Part shown: piece after piece, positions 53,233 to 64,000 of the stretch
Layout of the letters: every line of letters starts with the position of its first letter
Position numbering within the stretch: position 1 is the first letter of the stretch
NCBI RefSeq assembly: GCF_005239225.2
Contig: NC_133284.1
Span: 1,021,770-1,085,769, forward strand
Origin: Populus alba
Taxonomy: Eukaryota > Streptophyta > Magnoliopsida > Malpighiales > Salicaceae
DNA length: 64,000 nucleotides
Direction of reading: 5' to 3'
Notes under the pieces: generated by a model
The model's input: only the letters and a program-made list of their open reading frames with translations
Told to the model about the DNA's origin: nothing
Database searches by the model: none
Position numbers and translations under genes: made by a program

Positions 53233-53649
53233 AATATAATTTAGCTCATCTCTTCTTCAAAAATAAGTATATCATCATCAATTACAGCAGAAAAGATTCA
53301 CGGGAAAAAAAATAATTCATTTTAGCATAGCTGTTAACATAGAAAAAAAACAATTTTTTTTTTATTAAAACAATATTGTTTTTTAGAGTTAATCTAACCA
53401 AGTTTAGAATAGATTCTACAAAGGATAGTAATATTTTTTTCTGGTTTAATTTTAAAACTCAATCACAATTACGAAAGGATCATAAATTTATCGAATCAAT
53501 AAGACTTAACATTGTGCATTTTTTTAGCGTGCGAGAAAAATTGTCAACAAGACTCCATTTGGTATTCATTTTTCATCGCTCTGATATTTAATTATTACAG
53601 TGCATAAGATCGCTTATTATCACCTGCTTCTTCGCATGTAGCCTTTCAT

Positions 53650-55139
<1,490 letters not shown>

Positions 55140-55179
55140 TCAATGTTAAAACTTGCATGGGAACTCAACGATGTTATAG

Positions 55180-55187
55180 TTTAAATA
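55180..55187 (-). promoter_or_regulatory. TATA-like box of peroxidase A
   Basis: TATTTAAA on the minus strand, 74 bp before the ATG at 55106, with an ACTATAAC word just downstream. Spacing suits a short leader. Confidence 0.5.
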
Positions 55188-55199
55188 GTGATAAAGAGG

Positions 55200-57660
55200 T
55201 TTGGAAGCTAAGACGCGGTGCTTTGAATATTTTAACAAGAATAGCGGTGCTTTGAATGTTTTATCAAGAATAGTAGCAGGTGAGGTGTTTGAGATAGTGA
55301 TGTTTGATTTTTAAAATGTATTAAAATAATATTTTTTTTTATTTTTAAAAAATTATTTTTTATATCAGTAAATCAATTTAATTGAAATAAAAAAAATATT
55401 TCAAAAATTTTGAAAATTTCAATGGAATAATTGTCGATAATGACTTGTTTCTCAAGTGATATTTAGGTGATGATCACAAAAACAGGTTGGCGGGCTACAA
55501 TGTTAAATAGTAAATTTATTAAATTCAACTTTAATATGCCTGACTTTTATTTGTGGATGTTGGCCAGCTTAGCTAAAGTTCAATAGAAGATCTAAATTCT
55601 ACTATCCTAATTAATATATAGAGCTTCAACTTAATGATTACCATTATTATGATTTAACCAATCTTAAATTTCTTAAAATATGAATGTCTTTGCCGTCTAA
55701 TACATGTTTAAGAAAGTTTCGAGAAAAAAGCATTGTTCTAAAAAGATTTTGAAAATATTACAGGTAAAATCTGAGAGTTTTTCTTTTAATAAGAAAAACA
55801 AAACCTTAGTTCTCATCACCTCTTGTTTTTTATAAAACTTTTCAGTTTTTTTATTGGTTGTCCTGTTTCTGAAATATTTTTTTGTGCAAGTTTACTAATT
55901 TATCTTTAAACTGTGCTATTTTAAAAAAAAAACAATAAAAAAATTAAAAATATATCATTTGGATTCCAATTACAAGCTTTTTGTTCATAAAGAGTATAGT
56001 TTTCTTTTCATTAAAAAAAATATATCTTAACAGATTAAATTTTTTATTTGTTTTTTCAAAATCACTAGTTTAAATACCATAAATTTTAGAGTTATTAAAA
56101 AGTTAAATATTTATTAATTTTAGAACCTTAAAAGATAAGTTGATATACACGTAAAATTGAATATCTACTATTAAAATAAAAAAATAGCATGATATAAACT
56201 CCTTGATTGTAAAAGTGTTGTTGGAGATTAAATTTCCTCGATCAATACCTTAATAAAAAAACACAAGCAAGAAATTTCCTCGATCAATATTTATCAATAG
56301 CACAATAATATTTTTATTTATTTATTTTATGACTATGCCTTTTTGTAATAGCTACTCTTCTATGCATATGGGGCCTATACATATATAGTTAGTTTTCTAC
56401 CACTGGACCCGCCTGCTACATGAAATAGTAATTTTAGATTAACATTTTTCTTGTAAAAACAATATTGCATCGCCATATATCTTTCATGGCTTTGATTTAA
56501 TAGCAAATTCCTAGTTAATTTAAGCCGACATGCATGTACACCTTGCAAGCTTTTATTGTTCCTTGCAATTGGAAGCTAGCTATAAAGTGAAAGAATTAGT
56601 CATGTTCCTTCTCTTCAAGTCTTATCTGGATTTCTGTTCCTCGTGATTAAACAGGAAAACACCACCAGTTTAACTCGTGATTCCCTAATTTGAGGCTGTC
56701 CTGAGCCAAGTTTAATGGAAAACGCTGTTTTATTTATTTATTAATATTTATAAAAATTATCTCTTTTTTTTAAAAAAAAAAAGTTTAGACTTTGACTTGA
56801 CTCGAGTCTATCCTCACCCGCAACTCACATTGTTACTGCAATAAAATCTTATAACTATGATTAAATAACACTTAAATTACATTCCTGATCCATGAAGAAG
56901 ATCTTCTTAGTGATGTTTTAATTTTAAGTTTAGCTAATGAAAGGTATAACATATAAGGAATGTTTGTTTCATAATTTTTGAAAATTATTTTATAAATTTT
57001 TTAGTGTTTATTTCTCATTAAAAAAAATTGATCAACAAAAAAGTACTTTTCAGTAAAAAAAAAAATCTGGTTTGGTTTCTAAAAAGATTTTTTTTTTTTT
57101 TAATTTTAGGCAGAAATTATTTTTTAGAAGTTATAAAAAATTTATAAATATCATATTATTTGCTGACTATATGAAATTTGGTCCTCAAAACTTTTGATTG
57201 TTATATATTTTGTTTTGATTTTTTTTTTTCAATTTTATCTCTAAGAATTTGATTAATTTGATTTTTATATTAACTTTGGTCCTTATTTTTCTAATTGTTA
57301 TTTGTTTTTCTCTTATCATTTTTTAATTGAAATTTTTTTATCTATCAAATTTGGTCCTTATTCTTTTGGTTGTTACTTATTTTATTTGAAATAATTTATG
57401 AAATTATAATTATTATATATTATTATTATAATTTTATCATGTTTCAATTTTTTTTATCTATTAGATTGGATCTTCATTATTTTGATTGTTATTTATTTTA
57501 TTTGAGATAATTTATGAAAGTAATTTTTTTTTATTTCATTCTCATTCAACTTTTTTAATTTGTAAGATTTATTCCTCATTATTTTAATTAACTTGAAAAA
57601 AATAAAATATTAATAGATTATTTTTCAGCTTATTTTCCATGACTTAAATTAAATATTAAA
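55200..57660. other. unique AT-rich spacer between the two duplicated units
   Basis: No coding frame. From 55300 it is AT-rich. At about 57170-57600 the phrase TTTGGTCCTTATT..TTTGATTGTTATTTATTTTATTTGA recurs roughly every 100 bp in degenerate form. This stretch is between the promoter of peroxidase A and the start of unit B; part of it may be the right end of unit A, whose partner lies beyond the window. Confidence 0.5.
57170..57600. repeat. degenerate tandem repeat of about 100 bp
   Basis: Four or so imperfect copies of a T-rich unit containing TTTGGTCCT, TTGATTGTTAT and TTTTTTATCTA. Flanks contain ACTTTTCAG and TTATTTTCCATGA, words also seen in the MITE-like element at 17365-18258, so this may be the core of a related old element. 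Confidence 0.5.
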
Positions 57661-58207
57661 AAATTCTTGTGCAAAGTAATTGCATGTTGGAAGACCGTTC
57701 TTGTTATCTCTTCTCTTCCCTTCCCTGCGCTCGCTTACCCATCTCCCCTTCTTTCCATCAACAGTTCATGATTCCCGCAGATATCTTCACTCCTTCAAAC
57801 CTCTTTTCATCGTCCCCTTGTTTCCACTGACCTCTTCACTCCTTCAATCCTAAGTTACAAATGATTTGTTTCTCTGTTACAGGATGGTCCAGGTTTTACA
57901 TCCATGGAAGCTAGAGTGGTAGTAACTTTCATATAATTAGATTTATTTTAGTAATACTAGATTATAGGGCCCTGCTACGGGTCAGATTAGACATTTTTTA
58001 ACGTAAAAAATATATAGAGGTGTTATTAATGTTTTTTTCTAGCGAAAAAAAAAACAGTGGGTGTGGATTTGAAAAGTCCGCATCTTTCACTCTTGCATGT
58101 ATTAGTTTAATAAGAAGGAAGTCTGAAATTGAAAAACATAAAAATTCAAACTAAATTAATGTGGACAGAGACTGTGTGTTAGTTTTCCAAAATATTCATA
58201 ATGAAAC

Positions 58208-58710
58208 ACACCGGCTAACAAATTTCTGGGTAATGGCAATAATTGTCCCCCAATTATCACATGATTTTCAGCTAGGTCCCCAAACAAAAACAATTCCCAA
58301 TTGGATTTGTTATCTATCAAACAATACCCAGTTAGGATAAAACCTGGCTTGGTAAGTCAATCTAATGACTTGTTGACTCGAAGCCATATTTTACTTTAAA
58401 ATACTATGTTTTTTAAACTTAAATGACATGGTTGTTTTTTTTTTTCCCTAAAAAAACCATAGCTTTAATTAACTTGTTAATCCACGTGTCAACCCGTGAC
58501 CCAGGTTTTTGGTTGGGTTGACCCTTGAATTCGATATACCTATTGTTTTCATTAGATTAGAGACTAAAATGTTTTTTATTTACATACTTAATTTAAGATT
58601 TAATGATAATTTGGTAGGAAATATGTTATTTGGGAAAAAAAACCAAACTAATAATCAAGAATCCACCCACTCGTTTCAATTTTTATCCGCTGATGGTGTT
58701 AAAAGGCATT
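58208..58710. repeat. 0.5-kb interspersed repeat, copy 3
   Basis: Direct counterpart of 49608-50102 in unit B, nearly the same sequence. Confidence 0.85.
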
Positions 58711-59227
58711 AACAGAAAAGCTAAATCATGTTCATCAAGACTTATAAGATTGTGGTTTGGAATAGTCTTTTAGGATATAGACTCATTTTATTATTATTAT
58801 TATTTTATAGACTCGGTTCCCTTGTTACTATTTACCGAGACACAGTTCACAATGGATTGAAGTAGTGTAATAGCAGAGCTGTCCTTACCACAAAGAGTTG
58901 CAAAGACTGCAGAGGAAGTGTGAGGTTGTCTTTGTATTGGGATGTATTTGGTATTTAATAGATGGTTGAGGAGAAAATAATCATTTTTTATTTTGTCGGG
59001 GCAAGGTAATGATGTAGGCTGCAAACACCTGGTATGAGGACGTGCCTGGGTTAGCAAACGGTGCCTGGGGCTCAAAAGCCCTGGGTGCTTTGCCAGATTC
59101 GCGCGCCACGTGCAGCTGCAGGCCATCTGGGGCTAGGGTTGACCACGCGCATGGCTCTAGAACCAGGCGAGCGAGTCCGCAGGTGCTCCTGGGTGGCAGA
59201 CTCGAGCGTCTGGGTCTGGAGACCGCG

Positions 59228-59475
59228 CGCAGGACCCAAGGAAATTGGGTCCTGATGCAAGGCCCATTAGTCATGGGTCGTGTGTTAGGACCCAAGTCGA
59301 ATAGGTTCTGCGTTAAGACCTAATTCTCTGGGGTCTTGCTTTAGGACCCAAGGTTAATGGGTCTTGCGTATGGACCCAAGGGTAAGGAGTCATGCGTCTG
59401 GACCCAAAGCAATTCCAGCTTAGGATACAATTCTCTTGGGTCCGGCGTCAGGACATGAGTCTCTTGGGCTTAGGT
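59228..59475 (+). repeat. GC-rich degenerate minisatellite, unit B
   Basis: Same 28-31 bp family as at 50621, with one more unit: between the CTTTAGGACCC and GCGTCTGGACCC words there is an additional 28-bp copy here. Confidence 0.8.
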
Positions 59476-59760
59476 TTATAAATATAATTATTTGTATATA
59501 AATATTATTATTTTTATTATAATTAAAAGTATTAATATGAAAAATAATATTATTTGTGGTATGAATATTATTATTTTTATTATAATTGAAAGTATTAATA
59601 TTAAAAATAATATTATTTGTGTTATAAATATTTTTATTTTTATTATAATTAATAGTATTAATATTCAAAATATTATCATTTGTGTTATAAATATTATTAT
59701 TTTTATTATAATTAATAGTATTAATATTCAAAATATTAGCATTTGTGCTATAAATATTAT
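59475..59760 (+). repeat. 63-bp AT-rich minisatellite, unit B
   Basis: About four and a half 63-bp copies, matching 50850-51130. Asn/Ile-rich reading frames on both strands are by-products of the 63-bp period. Confidence 0.85.
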
Positions 59761-60121
59761 TATTATAATTAATATTATTAATAAAATAATTAAAAAAATT
59801 ATATTAATATTGAAAAACAACCATATATTGGATTTGAATTATTATCATCATCATCATCATCAATAAAATTTTAAAAAAACTATTATTACTATCGAAGAAA
59901 AACTATAATTTTTTTTAAAAGATTAAAAATATAAAAATTTGGGCAGACAAGTTAAATATAATACTATAAATATTATTATTGAATTTGACGTTGCAACCAG
60001 ATTCAATGTTTTTATGTATACTGTTGCAACCAGACCCAACGCTTTTCAGTCTTAAATTTTTATGATATTTTTTATGAAAACAAAAGGTTAGCCCATGATG
60101 TAGCGCGGGCACCTAACTAGT

Positions 60122-62718
60122 GTAATATGTATTATAAAACCCAACTTGAATTCTTAATTAAAATCCTAACCTAGATATATATTTGTATATACACACACCT
60201 CAAATATATATTATCACTTTATTTTATTTGAATAATAAATAATAATTAGATAATAAATACTGAAATAGATATTCAAAACTTGATGAATAAAGTATGAATA
60301 TTTAAATTTTTTATTCATAAATAATTGATAAGATATAAATATAAAAAAACTTGACCCTTGAATGTTATGGTCATTGTGGTCCATCATCTAAATTTCCAGT
60401 CATTTCTCTAAAGATTTTTGAAAGGTGTATCATGTAACAATAAAATTGGATATATTGAATAAAATTAATAGTCTTTACATTGACACATCACATGGAATAA
60501 ACTTCAAACACAGATATGTGCAAGAACGTAACTAGCATGAGCTTGTAATGAATAAATACCAAAGTCAATTTTGATGGCTCTGGACGAAAGAAGGTGTGGT
60601 CAAGAGATTCTGAAAGAGAATAAATGGAGGAAAAGATGGAGTTGTAATCAAAACACTATTATTTTATTTTTAAAAAAATTAATGAGTTAATAGTTGAGTT
60701 TTTTACTTGGTTGACGGATAAACTTAGAATTTTAACAAAATCAGCTTGGTTTTTTCAATGGTCCAAGTTTTACAATCATGGGAGCTAGAATGGTAATAAC
60801 TTTCATATAGTTAGATTTATTCGAGTAATATTAGATTATAGACTCGTGGTATGTGTCAGATTAAATATTTTTTAATGTAAAAAAAAAAAAACTCTTGTGA
60901 GGATTGATGTAATATAATTTAATTAATTTGATAGATTTAAAAACAACTTAAATGATTAATTAAAATATATTTTAATTAAAATTATTAAATGGATGTCTGT
61001 TTTTTTTTTTTTTTTTTTAATACTGGAATGAAAACACGCTCGGTTGCAAAATAACATCCGGACTGATTATTTCAGAGATTTTTACTGGAACTAATTAATC
61101 TTGTCTTGCACAGAACAGATACATCAAAAAATGACTAAAATGAGCCGGACAGCACTCTCGAAACTCTTATCAGGCACGATAGCGACTGAATTGTTGGTCT
61201 GCCATTATTACCAGGCTTGTCCTGGACGGCTGAACCTTACTTGACGCTGGGTGCTGTCAACCACACGAACATTGAAATAGACATGCATGTTAATAAATTT
61301 AAATAAAAAAAATTAATTTTATTTTACCTACACTTATCTTTTAATTTATCCAGTTTTATTTTTAATAATCATTAATAATTTTATTTATTTATTAACACAT
61401 ATAAATTTTTATTTATTTAATTATGTATGTATAAATTTTTCAATTTATATTTAAATTTTTTTATATACAAAAATACATTGAAAAAATCTATATATATATA
61501 TATATATATATATATTTAAAAAAATCTAGCATGCCACATCACGATGAAAATAACTGGCTACCAAAAAATATGCAGCCATTTTTGTAAAAAAACACAAAAG
61601 CAGAAAAACACTATAACATGTGATTCAATAATTAATTGCAGCAGGACAATGGAAGAAAAAGGACAAACAAAATTAATTTAATGCGAATACTATTCTACGG
61701 TCAGAAATAGAAGGGTCACGTCGTGAAAGTGATTTCTGAGATAATTTCCAAATTGACAAACGCACAGACAAATGGAAAAGTCCACAACCTTGAAAAGCAT
61801 TGTTTCATCAGCTAACAGATCTCTGGGTAATGGCAATAATTGCCCCCCAATTATCACATGATTTCCAGCTTGGTCCCCGAACAATTCCCAATTGGATTTT
61901 GTTATCTATCAAACAATACCCAATTAGGGTTAACTGTGTAGTTTTCGAAATAGTAATAAAAATTGGCTTAATAGGTTAATTTAGTGACTAGTTGACTCAT
62001 AGTCTCACTTGAGCCATGTTTTACTTTGAATTACTATGTGTTTTAAACTTAAAATGATATACTATTTTTTTCTTAAAATATGGTTGTTTTAATACACTTG
62101 TTAATTTGCGTACCAACATGTGATCTAGGTTTTTGGCCAGATTAACCCTTGAATTGGGTATAACTATGGTTTTAATGGATATAATTTAAGATTTAATGAT
62201 TTTTTTTTGGGGGATGTTATTTGAGAAGGAAAAAAACCGAATTATTTGAGAAGAATTCAGCCACTCGTTTCAATTTTTATCCACCGACAGTGATAAAAGG
62301 CATATAATATAATTTAGCTCATCTCTTCTTCAAAAATAAGCATATCATCGTCAATTACAGCAGAAAAGATCACTGGAAAAAAATAATTCATTTTAGCATA
62401 GCTGTTAACATGGAAAAAAAACAATTTTTTTTTTTACTAAAACAATATTGTTTTATAAAGTTAATCTAACCAAGTTTAGAGTAGATTCTACAAGGATATT
62501 AATATTTTTTTCTGGTTTAATTTAAAACTCAATCACAATTACGTAAGGATCATAAATTTATCGAATCAGTAAGACCTAACATGTATGCATTTTTTAGCTT
62601 GCGAGAAAAATGTCAACAAGACTCCATTTGGTATTCATTGTTCATCACTCTGATATTTAATTATTACAGTGCATAAGATCGCTTATTATCACCTGCTTCT
62701 TGGCATGTAGCCTATCAT
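60122..62718. other. repeat-rich spacer downstream of peroxidase B
   Basis: Counterpart of 51195-53649. It contains a (TA)n tract at 61489-61516, the copy of 52728-53232 at about 61806-62305, and a poly-T run near 60999-61018. Sequence from about 60900 to 61190 is not matched in unit A, where a shorter stretch sits. No gene. Confidence 0.6.
61806..62305. repeat. 0.5-kb interspersed repeat, copy 4
   Basis: Counterpart of 52728-53232 in unit B, 0.4 kb beyond the end of peroxidase B. Confidence 0.82.

Positions 62719-64000
<1,282 letters not shown>

Larger units (their letters stand above)
51195..53649. other. repeat-rich spacer downstream of peroxidase A
   Basis: AT-rich DNA without genes. 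At about 51830-51960 lies a diverged copy of 49278-49410, followed by a (TA)n tract and then the second copy of the 0.5-kb repeat. The last 400 bp before 53650 is probably 3' UTR and terminator region of the peroxidase. Confidence 0.6.
57956..60121. mobile_element. candidate Helitron-like/composite element with inverted ends, unit B
   Basis: Same terminal features as in unit A: ACTAG with GGGCCCTGCTACGGGTC at left, GCGCGGGCACCTAACTAGT at right. It is 2166 bp against 1842 bp in unit A. Most of the extra length is a stretch after the 63-bp minisatellite that includes an ATC trinucleotide run (about 59842-59860). Confidence 0.4.

Overview
This is a 64 kb window of nuclear DNA from a flowering plant. 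Genes have many short introns with GT-AG borders, spacers are very AT-rich, and the proteins belong to land-plant families. The repeats and proteins look like those of a woody rosid, most likely poplar (Populus, Salicaceae). That genus-level guess comes from recognition, not from an alignment.

Layout, left to right. 1.7-7.7 kb (+): a 16-exon MUT9-like/EL1-like casein-kinase-1 gene (714 aa) with three short upstream ORFs. 9.2-12.0 kb (+): a 193-aa DnaJ-type zinc-finger protein of the PSA2 type (thylakoid lumen, photosystem I assembly). 14.8-16.8 kb and 19.0-21.8 kb (-): a tandem pair of Mn-type cation diffusion facilitators (MTP9/10-like), both 403 aa with matching intron positions, separated by a MITE-like inverted-repeat element. 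23.9-26.3 kb (-): a YqeH-type circularly permuted chloroplast GTPase (BPG2-like). 27.8-29.2 kb (-): a SINA-type RING E3 ligase. 29.2-33.8 kb: no convincing gene. 33.9-34.4 kb (+): two overlapping small membrane-peptide ORFs. 34.6-38.7 kb (-): a GRIK/SnAK-like kinase (SnRK1-activating family) with an altered glycine loop. 39.7 kb (+): tRNA-Ala(AGC). 41.0-45.7 kb (+): cytosolic formate-tetrahydrofolate ligase. 46.7-48.9 kb (+): a trichome-birefringence-like (TBL) cell-wall polysaccharide O-acetyltransferase.

49.06 kb to the end holds a recent tandem segmental duplication with a unit of about 8.6-9.1 kb. Each unit carries a class III peroxidase gene (-) and a long repeat-rich spacer. The left peroxidase has a cluster of small indels in its last exon that shifts the frame and stops it early. 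The right one reads through, but its first exon runs off the window. The spacer holds an older nested duplication, inverted Helitron-like ends, a 28-31 bp GC-rich minisatellite and a 63-bp AT-rich minisatellite, and the two units differ in copy number and by indels.

The genes do not form a pathway; they are ordinary neighbours on a plant chromosome. All exon structures were read by eye from splice sites, frame continuity and family knowledge; no transcript data were used. I found no novel multi-gene system. The most unusual part is the structure of the duplicated peroxidase region.
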